In this document: one piece after another, positions 17,445 to 25,349 of the stretch
How the letters are laid out: every line of letters begins with the position of its first letter
Position numbering within the stretch: position 1 is the first letter of the stretch
NCBI RefSeq assembly: GCF_000711885.1
Contig: NZ_JONK01000019.1
Span: 1 to 64,000 of the forward strand
From: Chromobacterium haemolyticum DSM 19808
GTDB taxonomy: Bacteria > Pseudomonadota > Gammaproteobacteria > Burkholderiales > Chromobacteriaceae
Direction: 5' to 3'
Length of the DNA stretch: 64,000 nucleotides
Translations under genes and position numbers: made by a program
Notes under the pieces: model-generated
The model's database searches: none
What the model saw: only the letters and a program-made list of their open reading frames with translations
Told to the model about the DNA's origin: nothing

Positions 17445-17470
17445 CAGGAGTTTCGCATGCGAAACTCCTG
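17445..17470. promoter_or_regulatory. Perfect phage palindrome 1
   Basis: CAGGAG, the 14-base core TTTCGCATGCGAAA and CTCCTG form a perfect 26-bp palindrome 25 bp upstream of the 46-aa gene. There is no T-tract behind it on either strand, so it is not an ordinary intrinsic terminator. It shares its core with palindrome 2 at 22275-22302. Confidence 0.7.
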
Positions 17471-17620
17471 CTCCCCAGCCAGATCGTTTGCAATTCCCAA
17501 CCCAGCGGCTAGCCGTTTTCGCCTCGTACAGCTAGCGGCCTAGATCGGCTTGCACGGTACGCTATGACTGTCTGTACAAAGCAAGCAGCGTTCTCGTATC
17601 AAAAACACCATACAGGCCAC
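17471..17620. other. Phage intergenic region after the morphogenesis block
   Basis: About 150 bp without a supported gene. It holds the palindrome CGGCTAGCCG (about 17509-17518) and a further GCTAGC (17531-17536). It may contribute to transcription control or origin function, but nothing decisive is visible. Confidence 0.3.
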
Positions 17621-17875
17621 CTACTCGTCTCGTTGCAACAACTTGCATCGGGCCTCTGTCAACGGCAAGTACTCGATCTGGTATCCCTCTTTTTCCCATA
17701 TAGGGCGTTTTTCCGCAAGAAACTGCGCATTCGCCTTATTGTCACGAACCATCATGAGCCGATGTCCTTCAGGTGTCGTCACGAGGTAGGCATAGGTGGC
17801 GTAGGTGTACTCGGTCAAGTTCAGAGGACCATCCGGCGTCGGCATGATAATCGGCTCTCGCTTGTGGTCTGACAT
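17621..17875 (-). CDS. Small phage protein, 84 aa
   Basis: A soluble 84-aa protein with TPEGHRLMMVRDNKANAQFLAEKRPIWEKEGY in its middle part (quoted in parts: GHRLMMVRDNKANAQFLAEK). It has no recognised family. Its start lies 1 bp after the stop of the 42-aa membrane protein gene, so both are translated from the morphogenesis mRNA. Function unknown. Confidence 0.6.
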   Translation of the reverse strand: MSDHKREPIIMPTPDGPLNLTEYTYATYAYLVTTPEGHRLMMVRDNKANAQFLAEKRPIWEKEGYQIEYLPLTEARCKLLQRDE

Positions 17876-17876
17876 G

Positions 17877-18005
17877 TCATGCCTCCAGAATCAAACGACG
17901 AATCAGCCAGAGCACAGTTGCCAAGGCCAGCCAGAAGTAGCGGGTTTGCCAGAAGATGCTGCGGTGGCGTTCGTCCCATGCCACCAAAATCCAGTTCAAA
18001 AGCAT
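17877..18005 (-). CDS. Small phage membrane protein, 42 aa
   Basis: ATG at 18005 has AAAGGA six bases upstream and opens a 42-aa product beginning MLLNWILVAWDERHRSIFWQ, followed by one hydrophobic helix (FWLALATVLWLIRRLIL). Longer frames reaching 18113 or 18129 lack a ribosome binding site and are rejected. It may be a minor virion or assembly protein. Confidence 0.6.
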   Translation of the reverse strand: MLLNWILVAWDERHRSIFWQTRYFWLALATVLWLIRRLILEA

Positions 18006-18125
18006 GATGGTTCCTTTCAGTTGTCGATGCTTCACGGCATCGTGCTCGGTCCTGCGCTGTTGCCGCCGTGGCATGCTGTCCTCGCTCCGCTGCGGGAGCT
18101 GCCACGGCGGCAACAGCGGAGGGGA

Positions 18126-19418
18126 TCAAATCGGCGTGGCATCCTCGACTTGCACCAACACCACTATTTCGCTGTTGCTCAATTGCTTCGCGTTGCTCAC
18201 AGCCCAGGATGTGAAGGGGAAGAAGCTGCGGTCTTGTGTCTCCTTCTGTGTCTTGAGGCCGCCGATGACGTATACGTCGCCGGGCTTGGCATCAAAAGTC
18301 GTGGTCAGGTTGCGCGTCATAAGCGTGGGCGAGCTATTGACCCCAGTCTTGGTGGGAACGAAGTTGGAGACCTCCTGGTTAAGTTGCAGGCTGACCACTT
18401 CACCACGAATCTGCGGCCGGGCCTCGATCACGATCCCTGACGGCTTGTAATCGACGGATTGGAGCGGGTTGCCCTTGTTGTCGTAGCTGACCTGGCCAAG
18501 AACGGGAACGTTCTCCCCGGACTGGAAGCGAGTTTGCTGGCCATCTGCGGCCAACACATCCGGGCGCGTGACGACATTGAACCGGCTATCCGTGGCGAAC
18601 AGCTCGGCCAGAACATCCAGCGATGTGGACTGCAAGCGGAATACCGACGAGCCGGCCACAGCCGCGTCAGCCGCTCCGATATGTAGCGACAGCTTTTGCG
18701 AAGCACTGCGAATGACGGCCCCCAGGTTGAATCCCTCGGTGCTGCCGCCACTGACCTCGTAAACGACCGCCCGGACACGCACTTGCTTGGCCGGCGTATC
18801 CAGGCTGGCGAGATAGCCTTTCAGCTTGGCTACTTCCTCTTCGGTGCCGTTGAAAACCAGCGTATCGGTCGGCCGGCTTTGCAAGCTCAACGGGGAGTCA
18901 CCTTTGTCGTTACTGGCCTTGGGGGTACCGTCGCTACGCGGAGCCGGGCGGTTTTGTACGAAGTGGCCGGTAGCGAACAAACCGCCGATCAAGTCGCCCA
19001 GGTAGTTGGCATCACGATAACGCGGGTGATAAATGAACACTTGGTCGGCAATGGGCTTTTCACCGTCTTCGCGCAATCGAATGAAGTCCACGCCGCTACG
19101 CCGCTCCACGACGAAACCGGCGCTACGCATCGCCTCCAGGAACATGCTCTTTGCCTGTGCAGGCGGGATGCGCTCTAGCGACATGGTGAATACCGCATCC
19201 GACTTGGCTGCCTTAGGATCAATGACGAATGGCGACTTCTGGATTTGGGTGTAATAGGCCATCACGAAGTCGCTGACCGGGATACGGTCAAAGGTCATCG
19301 AAATGGCGGAAATCGGTTTACCAAATGCTGCGGCGGGCGGTAACAGCGTGGCTAGGCATAAGCCCGGCACAATGGAACCCAGCAAGGACAGAGCAGCCAG
19401 CGGGCGCGAAACATTCAT
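18126..19418 (-). CDS. Phage secretin (pIV-like outer-membrane channel)
   Basis: A 430-aa protein with a signal peptide (LPPAAA cleavage region), N-domains typical of type II/III secretins (DRIPVSDFVMAYY, FIYHPRYRDANYLGDLIGGL) and a C-terminal secretin domain with VPVLGQ, GIVIEARPQI and the conserved FDAKPGDVYVIGGL. It would form the outer-membrane gate for virion extrusion, so this phage does not depend on a host secretin. The start overlaps the end of the Zot gene by 4 bp. Confidence 0.9.
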   Translation of the reverse strand: MNVSRPLAALSLLGSIVPGLCLATLLPPAAAFGKPISAISMTFDRIPVSDFVMAYYTQIQKSPFVIDPKAAKSDAVFTMSLERIPPAQAKSMFLEAMRSAGFVVERRSGVDFIRLREDGEKPIADQVFIYHPRYRDANYLGDLIGGLFATGHFVQNRPAPRSDGTPKASNDKGDSPLSLQSRPTDTLVFNGTEEEVAKLKGYLASLDTPAKQVRVRAVVYEVSGGSTEGFNLGAVIRSASQKLSLHIGAADAAVAGSSVFRLQSTSLDVLAELFATDSRFNVVTRPDVLAADGQQTRFQSGENVPVLGQVSYDNKGNPLQSVDYKPSGIVIEARPQIRGEVVSLQLNQEVSNFVPTKTGVNSSPTLMTRNLTTTFDAKPGDVYVIGGLKTQKETQDRSFFPFTSWAVSNAKQLSNSEIVVLVQVEDATPI

Positions 19419-20524
19419 TTGGGCAACGCCTCCCCGAGCAACGATGAATCACTCTTGGCCGAACCAGACGAAAACGAGACTGCCTGGCCATCTACCTCGG
19501 CAGAGGTGGCAAATCCGTCAGGCACGAATCTAGTCGGCGTCACCGTTTGGATGCCTTCCGGGGTTCTGACCAGCACACGTATGCTCTCCCCGGAAGACAA
19601 GTAGCCCACGAGGGCTACCCTGTTTTTCCGCGAAGAAGGCTTACCGACAGATAGCTTGTCCTCCAGCAAGCCGGAGGATGAAGCATTGGCTGTTTGCTTG
19701 GTTTGCGGTGCCGCCGGCTTGTGGGAATCACCCAGCAGATAGGGAGCAAACACACTGTATAAGCCGTAAAGGCCAGCAGCTGGCGCAAGCAGCGCGCAGC
19801 TGAAAACCAGCGCGTTTTTCTTGGTAAAGAGTGTGGCACGCCCATCTACCTTGACCTCTTTACCGACGCCGCCGACATGCGAGTCATACAGCCCGAAGTA
19901 ATCTTTGTCGTACTTGGCCTGATACTGGCTGATGACATCTTTGATGCGCATCTTGTGGCCTTCGTAAATGGTGATCACATAGCGATTCTTCCAATACGGG
20001 ATGGCCGCGAGCGCGGTATGTTTTTTCATGTGGAAAGTCTGCTGAATCGTAGCTTTGACAAAGCGGTTCAGCGATGTATCGATGTCCTGGCAGAGAAAGA
20101 CCAGATCGCAGGTCACACCCGTGACCGGGTGGGCATAGTGCCGATGCATGCGGAAGAACTTCTTGTGCTCTTCGGATAGCTTGCGATCCGGGCCATGGGT
20201 TTCCCAGGCCTCATCGATCACCACTAGATCGCCGGGTCTGACGAAGCTATCGACCTCGCCATTGGTGGCCAGCAGCAACTCGGGATCAAAGAAAAAATTC
20301 GGTGCCAGGATGATATCCGGTGTGAGCGGGATGATTTCTCCGAGTGTCGCCTCTAGTTTGGCAAGCGCCTTCCGCTCGATCAGGTCGTGAATCTTGTCCT
20401 GCCGGATGTTGCGGATATTGGTGAGCACCCGCCGCCCCTGGGCGATGGCGGGGACGATCACCGATTTGACCGCTTCGAATGACTTGCCAGAGCCTTGCAA
20501 GCCGCAATAAACGTACATGGCCAT
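19415..20524 (-). CDS. zot: Zot/pI-family assembly ATPase
   Basis: This inner-membrane assembly protein (369 aa) drives filamentous virion extrusion. Walker A is GLQGSGKS at residues 8-15 and Walker B is LVVIDEAW near 105. A single membrane segment (ALVFSCALLAPAAGLYGLY, about 239-257) separates the cytoplasmic ATPase from a periplasmic C-terminal part. It is the hallmark inovirus protein. It lies between the DUF2523 and the secretin genes. Confidence 0.95.
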   Translation of the reverse strand: MAMYVYCGLQGSGKSFEAVKSVIVPAIAQGRRVLTNIRNIRQDKIHDLIERKALAKLEATLGEIIPLTPDIILAPNFFFDPELLLATNGEVDSFVRPGDLVVIDEAWETHGPDRKLSEEHKKFFRMHRHYAHPVTGVTCDLVFLCQDIDTSLNRFVKATIQQTFHMKKHTALAAIPYWKNRYVITIYEGHKMRIKDVISQYQAKYDKDYFGLYDSHVGGVGKEVKVDGRATLFTKKNALVFSCALLAPAAGLYGLYSVFAPYLLGDSHKPAAPQTKQTANASSSGLLEDKLSVGKPSSRKNRVALVGYLSSGESIRVLVRTPEGIQTVTPTRFVPDGFATSAEVDGQAVSFSSGSAKSDSSLLGEALPK

Positions 20525-20535
20525 GATGGAGTTCC

Positions 20536-20823
20536 TTAGCCGATGACTGGCAAGCGCCGGATGAGAAAACGGCTGATAGAGGCGCTAACGATCAGCGGCA
20601 AACCATATTGAAGTTGCAGGAGACTGGCGTAGTACCAGACGCCTGCCGGCACAGCCCGAATCAAGCCGGACAGATTTAACGCATTGGGTAGTGCATAGCT
20701 GATGACTTCGGCCAAGATTTTCACTACGAAGAACATGCCAAAGGCGACCACGAACTTGACCAGGACCGAGCGGAAAACCCATCCCAAGGCGGTCCAGATT
20801 GCCGATTGCAGAAATGCCCACAT
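20536..20823 (-). CDS. Inovirus membrane protein, DUF2523 (pVI-like)
   Basis: The 95-aa product from ATG 20823 begins MWAFLQSAIWTALGWVFRSV and has three hydrophobic stretches ending in a basic tail (RFLIRRLPVIG). DUF2523 proteins occupy this place, between the adsorption protein and Zot, and correspond to virion minor protein pVI. The start is 2 bp behind the preceding stop; the longer frame to 20919 would overlap that gene and is rejected. Confidence 0.85.
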   Translation of the reverse strand: MWAFLQSAIWTALGWVFRSVLVKFVVAFGMFFVVKILAEVISYALPNALNLSGLIRAVPAGVWYYASLLQLQYGLPLIVSASISRFLIRRLPVIG

Positions 20824-20825
20824 GG

Positions 20826-22157
20826 CTATGCCCTCAATACGATAAAAAACGCCACCAGCCCCCAGCAGGCAGCAAAGACAGGCTCCAGAATGGGACGAAC
20901 CTTCTCGAGCATGGCGCATTGCTCATCCAAGTGATGCACCGCTCCTTCTCGGAAAAAGGACAAATCCAGATCAACTGAAGGGCATTGACCATCGCCGGAG
21001 GGCAAGGTCACACCCTTCAATGGGTTCAAGGCATCAATGACGGGCTGCATGATCTGTAAACCGGTAGGCGTCTCTTCCAACTGCGGTTCAGCTACCGTCG
21101 GCGCAGTTCCAAGATCGACGGTTGCGCCTTGGCTACCGGTGCCCGTATTGGTAGTAGCGCCAGTACCACCCCATGTTCCAGGCAGAGTAATTGATGGGTC
21201 CCAATATGGCGTCCCGGGGCGGGCATCGGCCCAGCCGGCCGGAGCCTGATCATTAGAGCCAACCGCAATAGGAGCTAATGCCCCGCTCAGCGGAGTAGAT
21301 ACACCAGTAGCCTTGATATCGGATGCGCTGATCGAATTGGGACGAGATAACTCCGGAGGCCATGCAAGACCTGGCGCACGCTGTCGCGCATCATCTATTG
21401 CTGAAGAAAGCGCGGCGGCAATGAGTGCAGGGTTCACTTGATCATTGGCACGAGAGTCCGGCAAGTCTGATGCTGCAAGAGTATTGCTAGTGATTGGCCG
21501 AGGTTGATAGCGTAGGTCCTTCAACAGCTTGGGAGGGGTCTTCTCCATGATAAGGACCAGTTGGTAGATATGGTTATCACCGACATAGCCAAGTCCTGTG
21601 CAGGCTGAAACGCTATAGCCAGAAGCATCCAGAGTGCCACGGGGGCAGTTGCAAACAGTGTCCGGCGTTGGACAAGCATATTGCTTGGTACGCAGGAAGA
21701 TCGCGGTGTCACCATTGGGACGATTAGCAAAGACTGCATCGTTGGGGTAGCCCATCACCATCAGAGCATCCACCAGGCTGGATGAAGGTAAGGCACGTGT
21801 TGGCATCTGCGACAGGTCCATACTCGGACCAGAGAATGTAACGCTGGCACCGTCACCATGTACCAATACCCCTGGCGTTTGCTCATCGAATACCCCGGTA
21901 TTCACGGCCATCATCAGCGGCGCCGCTAGCACTACTGACTTCCCCAAGTATCGGACAGCTGACGAACGGGCAACCGTTCGCATGATCTGTGCGCCAAGCT
22001 GGGTATTCACTTTGAGCGTGGCCAGTTTGTCAGCCAATGCAGCGCCCATTGCTGCGTTGACAGCAACAGATGAGGACGGCATTCCATTCACCAGAGCAGA
22101 GCCGGCTAAAGCGCACTGAGACAGCACAATGGCAGCGCCACATAGTAAACGCTTCAT
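20826..22157 (-). CDS. Adsorption protein, TspB-like (pIII equivalent)
   Basis: A 443-aa secreted protein from ATG 22157 with a signal peptide (MKRLLCGAAIVLSQCALA). The middle is low-complexity and rich in Pro, Thr, Gly (GTGATTNTGTGSQGA), and the C-terminus has CPSVDLDLSFFREGAVHHLD, a Cys pair and a terminal membrane anchor (VFAACWGLVAFFIVLRA). This layout matches the TspB family carried by Neisseria filamentous phages and the position of pIII, which binds the host pilus. The receptor is unknown. Confidence 0.82.
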   Translation of the reverse strand: MKRLLCGAAIVLSQCALAGSALVNGMPSSSVAVNAAMGAALADKLATLKVNTQLGAQIMRTVARSSAVRYLGKSVVLAAPLMMAVNTGVFDEQTPGVLVHGDGASVTFSGPSMDLSQMPTRALPSSSLVDALMVMGYPNDAVFANRPNGDTAIFLRTKQYACPTPDTVCNCPRGTLDASGYSVSACTGLGYVGDNHIYQLVLIMEKTPPKLLKDLRYQPRPITSNTLAASDLPDSRANDQVNPALIAAALSSAIDDARQRAPGLAWPPELSRPNSISASDIKATGVSTPLSGALAPIAVGSNDQAPAGWADARPGTPYWDPSITLPGTWGGTGATTNTGTGSQGATVDLGTAPTVAEPQLEETPTGLQIMQPVIDALNPLKGVTLPSGDGQCPSVDLDLSFFREGAVHHLDEQCAMLEKVRPILEPVFAACWGLVAFFIVLRA

Positions 22158-22274
22158 ATGGATTTGAACCCTTGGACCACAGCGTTCCCGCAAGAGACTC
22201 CCAGTGCGAAAGCAGCCAAATACCACCATTCAGCAGCCATGTGCATTCCTTCAACAGATTGATCAGTCGAAATG

Positions 22275-22302
22275 CCCGGACTTTCGCATGCGAAAGTCCG
22301 GG
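22275..22302. promoter_or_regulatory. Perfect phage palindrome 2 behind the coat gene
   Basis: CCCGGAC, the core TTCGCATGCGAA and GTCCGGG (with flanking T/A completing TTTCGCATGCGAAA) form a perfect 28-bp palindrome 10 bp after the coat gene stop. In Ff phages a strong hairpin at this place ends the abundant coat transcript. Here there is no real T-tract, only CATTTCG. Confidence 0.7.
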
Positions 22303-22311
22303 GCCGAGCGC

Positions 22312-22560
22312 TTAGCCCTTCATGCGCTTACGTACAGCATCGAAAGCGAAGCCGATGGCAACCAGGCCGATCATGCTGATGCAGATCGAGGCAACGGCTT
22401 GGGCTACCTTAGCGACAGGGAATGCAGCCACGAAACTGTCGATGAGCGCCGCAGTATCCACGCCGCTAGTAGCCGGAGCTGGGTCAGCAGCAAAGGCGAG
22501 CGCCGGGACGGCCAAGATGGCAACCAGAGCGAGTTTTTTGATATGAGCATTGGTGTGCAT
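22312..22560 (-). CDS. Major coat protein (pVIII-like)
   Basis: An 82-aa preprotein with signal peptide (LALVAILAVPALAFA, cleavage after AFA) giving a mature protein of about 58 residues: acidic/neutral N-terminus, one transmembrane helix (ICISMIGLVAIGFAF) and a basic C-terminus (RKRMKG) that contacts DNA. This is the pattern of inovirus major coat proteins. It stands between a small membrane protein and a strong palindrome. An AAAAGGAAAA ribosome binding site precedes the start. Confidence 0.9.
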   Translation of the reverse strand: MHTNAHIKKLALVAILAVPALAFAADPAPATSGVDTAALIDSFVAAFPVAKVAQAVASICISMIGLVAIGFAFDAVRKRMKG

Positions 22561-22572
22561 TGCGTTTTCCTT

Positions 22573-22815
22573 TTAAACACGGGTTTTGAACGGTTTGAAC
22601 AAGAAGGCCCCATAGCGGGCAATAACCCAGCTCGATACAACCATGGCAAAGGCGAACGCCCAGAAAACGCCAGCTGTTTGCCAGTTGACCGATTGGGATT
22701 TCTGCATCGCGGCATACTCCTGCGGCGAAAGCAGTACGAGGGTCTGGCATTGCTCGATCTGGATCGTATCCAGATGCAGCAAGCCGGACTCATCAGAGCG
22801 GACGCACTGAGCCAT
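22573..22815 (-). CDS. Small phage membrane protein, 80 aa (minor coat candidate)
   Basis: From ATG 22815 the product has a polar N-terminal half (HLDTIQIEQCQTLVLLSPQE) and one membrane helix (VFWAFAFAMVVSSWVIARYG). Its start overlaps the end of rep by 23 bp, showing translational coupling. It resembles small inovirus proteins ahead of the coat gene (pIX/pVII position). The longer frame to 22890 lies inside rep and is not favoured. Confidence 0.65.
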   Translation of the reverse strand: MAQCVRSDESGLLHLDTIQIEQCQTLVLLSPQEYAAMQKSQSVNWQTAGVFWAFAFAMVVSSWVIARYGAFLFKPFKTRV

Positions 22816-24652
22816 GGGGTGGCCTTCGCGGGTGCGTCGCAGAATTGGATAACCGGGGGAAAGTTGGGTCTGAACTGAAATCCAGCCCAACGCTATCCGA
22901 TCGATTCACGAGGCCGGGCAGCTGTGGGCTGTTTGCCCCTCCTCTCACATCGGCCCTAGCTTCGACAAAAGTGGGTTCCGTACAGTTATTGACACTAGTC
23001 CAAGGCTCGCTGTGCTCGCGGTTTGGTACAAACTCGACCGTCCAGTCATGGAGTCTGGATTTGATGAGGACGCCATCCTCGCAATCGGCTACGCCCAGGA
23101 TGCGGACACCGATATCCTCGCCATAGCGGTTAGTGCGGCCGGTTTCGCGGCTCAGCCGGATGGGCAAATCACCCAGCTTCAGTCCGGTTCCACCTAGTAC
23201 CCGCACGAAGCCTGCCCAATCTCCGGCGTCGGCGGCTTCCGCTGCGCGGCGGATCACTTCGCTGTCTATTTCGATATCATCATTAGTGGCGATTCGGCGC
23301 AGCTCGCGCCAGAGCGTGACGGGCGCGACACCAACTTGCTGGAACTGGCGATTTCTCCAGCACCACGCCCAACCCTGCACACGCTCGGCCGCAGTGACCG
23401 TATCCATGCCGTCAAAGTTGACGCCCACCGGCTCGCCATCGCTTTTCTTGCCATCCACGTTCTTGCAGACATACTTGGCAACGTAGCCGGCGGCCGAACC
23501 GCGCGCCCAATCGATTTCGATGCACTTGAAGCGGGCCTCGACATTGCCGGCCAGCTCCTCGCGGTCTTCACGAGTGGCGTATTCGCGGAAGATCGCGGCC
23601 AATTCGTCGGCCTGATTTGCCGGAATGAACAGCAGCAGATGCCAATGCGGGCAGCCATCATGGTGCGGTTCTGCGATTCTGAAACCGTAGGGGGAAATCT
23701 CGCGGCGATGTAGCTTCGAACGGATGTAGGAATAGACGCGGGATAGGTATTGCTGGGCTTGCCGTGGGGTGCTGCCGTTATATTTTGGATTCTTGATTAC
23801 TCTGCCCTTATCGAGCTTGCGGAAAGCATGAAAGCGGGATGGGCAGGTAATCGTCAGAAAAAGCGCTGCGTGCCCCAGGGAACGGGCAATCGCCTCGAAA
23901 CCCACAATGCGGGTCATCAACTCCGCCCGACGAACATCTGGATTCGAGACAGACAGGTCGGCCAACTCGGCCAACGTGAACTCGTCGCCCAGTTCATTGA
24001 AAGCCACGAGGCTTTCCAGCAACGAGCGGTTGCGGCAGCGTTGCGAGCGGAAGCGGGTCAAAGTGTCATCAGACACATATAGCCCGGTTCGCTGATTGAC
24101 CAGGCCGGTACGGATAGCTTCCGCCTCTACCTTGCGGGCCACGCCACGCCGGAACACCTTCCGCCAGAAACCTTCATCAATCAGGCGCTTGAAAATGCTT
24201 TCGTAAGTCACGCTCCGCTTGCCTGGCTGTGGTAGCCTCGTGCAGCCCTCTGGCGCATCTCCATCATCGAAGAAGAAAACATCGCGCTCTGCCAGGTAGT
24301 CGGCCAGGCGCTGGAAAAGTGATATGTAGTCGGAGCCATTGCACAGGCGCTGCACGGAGAGAATGTGCTGCACGGTTTCCTTTGCGGCCTGGCATAGTTC
24401 CGCATCGCTGGCCCCCAGCTTGAGAGCGCCGCCGATTTCCACGAGGTGATCACGGCAGTCTTGCACGTACAGGTTGGCGGCACGACGGGCATCGCCGTCG
24501 TACCGGAACTCCTCGGAAAAAAGCAGCTTGTTATGCTGCCGCCGAATCCGCTTGGCGAACTGGGTGGGAACGGCACGGAGCCAGCTATCCACCCACTCAC
24601 GATCTTCCACGAGGCAGGCGCGGCGGTATTCGAGTGACAGCGGATGCAGCAT
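22793..24652 (-). CDS. HUH replication initiation endonuclease, P2 gpA type
   Basis: This 619-aa protein nicks the phage double-stranded form and starts rolling-circle replication. It fits the Phage_GPA family: LFLTITCPSRFH (motif 1), PHWHLLLF with the metal-binding His-x-His at about 333, and GYVAKYVCKN at about 385-394 with two catalytic tyrosines. Many inoviruses use shorter Rep proteins, so the GPA type is a sign of mosaicism with P2-like phages. It is coupled with the ssDNA-binding gene upstream (2-bp gap). Confidence 0.9.
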   Translation of the reverse strand: MLHPLSLEYRRACLVEDREWVDSWLRAVPTQFAKRIRRQHNKLLFSEEFRYDGDARRAANLYVQDCRDHLVEIGGALKLGASDAELCQAAKETVQHILSVQRLCNGSDYISLFQRLADYLAERDVFFFDDGDAPEGCTRLPQPGKRSVTYESIFKRLIDEGFWRKVFRRGVARKVEAEAIRTGLVNQRTGLYVSDDTLTRFRSQRCRNRSLLESLVAFNELGDEFTLAELADLSVSNPDVRRAELMTRIVGFEAIARSLGHAALFLTITCPSRFHAFRKLDKGRVIKNPKYNGSTPRQAQQYLSRVYSYIRSKLHRREISPYGFRIAEPHHDGCPHWHLLLFIPANQADELAAIFREYATREDREELAGNVEARFKCIEIDWARGSAAGYVAKYVCKNVDGKKSDGEPVGVNFDGMDTVTAAERVQGWAWCWRNRQFQQVGVAPVTLWRELRRIATNDDIEIDSEVIRRAAEAADAGDWAGFVRVLGGTGLKLGDLPIRLSRETGRTNRYGEDIGVRILGVADCEDGVLIKSRLHDWTVEFVPNREHSEPWTSVNNCTEPTFVEARADVRGGANSPQLPGLVNRSDSVGLDFSSDPTFPRLSNSATHPRRPPHGSVRPL

Positions 24653-24654
24653 GA

Positions 24655-24972
24655 TTAGTCCTCGATGGCGTAGTAGCTATTCACAACTGGCCGGCGAGAA
24701 AAGCGCTCGCCAGTTTCCTTGTCGGTGTAGACAAACGATTTGCCACGATAGCCACCGCAGCTCACAAGGCATTCGATAGTCTCTCCCGATTGGCCTATCC
24801 GCTTTTTCGAACGAACTTCAACAGTAGCCGGCGGGCTGTATTCATCTGGTGCCGGCAGAGTGACTTCGGTGTAGAAAAATTCCTCCGACTTACGGATCGT
24901 ATTCACCCGTCCGCGCAGAACAGACTGATTGGGCTTCAAATTCAGCTTGATGGCTTCTTGAGGGGTGCTCAT
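24655..24972 (-). CDS. Phage ssDNA-binding protein (pV-like)
   Basis: A 105-aa basic/polar protein with an OB-fold-like strand pattern (SVLRGRVNTIRKSEEFFYTE, then ATVEVRSKKRI and ETIECLVSCGGYRGKSF). Size, place just ahead of rep and composition match gene V-type proteins that coat the phage single strand and switch from replication to assembly. The family is assigned by context; sequence similarity to Ff pV is not visible by eye. Confidence 0.6.
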   Translation of the reverse strand: MSTPQEAIKLNLKPNQSVLRGRVNTIRKSEEFFYTEVTLPAPDEYSPPATVEVRSKKRIGQSGETIECLVSCGGYRGKSFVYTDKETGERFSRRPVVNSYYAIED

Positions 24973-25010
24973 TTCGATTCCTTCCTTAAAGATTCATATG
25001 TACGTGGGGC

Positions 25011-25283
25011 TTAAGAGAATTCTTTTTCCAGGCAGCGCTTTCGCAGAAGCTCCAAATTGACCAAGGAGTACTTGCCAACAGAAACAACGGGTAGGTAGCC
25101 CTTGTTGACAAAGCCAACTACGACCCCGATAGGGAGCCCTACTAGCTCTGCAAAGCGCTCTCTAGTCACCAACGGAGGAGCATAGTTGTGCGACGAGGCT
25201 GCAACGGAAGTCACGCCCATCAACGGCGAAGGTGGTTGTGCGGCATGCGGCCATGTACTATGACTGGATGTAATTTGGGACAT
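25011..25283 (-). CDS. Cox/excisionase-like DNA-binding protein
   Basis: A 90-aa protein whose C-terminal half is an HTH of the excisionase/MerR-like class: VTRERFAELVGLPIGVVVGF followed by a wing and YSLVNLELLRKRCLEKE. It is divergent from the repressor-like gene at 25350, with operators in between. I infer the early regulator or directionality factor, like P2 Cox, that competes with the repressor and assists excision. It is the first gene of the phage lytic strand. Confidence 0.65.
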   Translation of the reverse strand: MSQITSSHSTWPHAAQPPSPLMGVTSVAASSHNYAPPLVTRERFAELVGLPIGVVVGFVNKGYLPVVSVGKYSLVNLELLRKRCLEKEFS

Positions 25284-25349
25284 AGTGTAAATTTAGCTCC
25301 ATGCAAAATCTGCATGGTGCGAAATTACCATCAACGGTAAGAATACGCA
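25284..25349. promoter_or_regulatory. Lysogeny-control region with operators
   Basis: The 66-bp divergent gap contains CCATGCA-AAATC-TGCATGG (25299-25317), a perfect 7-bp inverted repeat, and the smaller TACC-ATCAAC-GGTA nearby (25327-25340). These are natural binding sites for the repressor and Cox proteins. Confidence 0.6.

Noticed and set aside
17245-17535. A 96-codon plus-strand frame near the phage end
   Set aside because: It is antisense to the well-supported 46-aa gene and spans a perfect palindrome; no ribosome binding site.
25299-25317. Phage dif/att site
   Set aside because: Integration is clearly in the tRNA with a tyrosine integrase; the short inverted repeat fits an operator in a divergent promoter.
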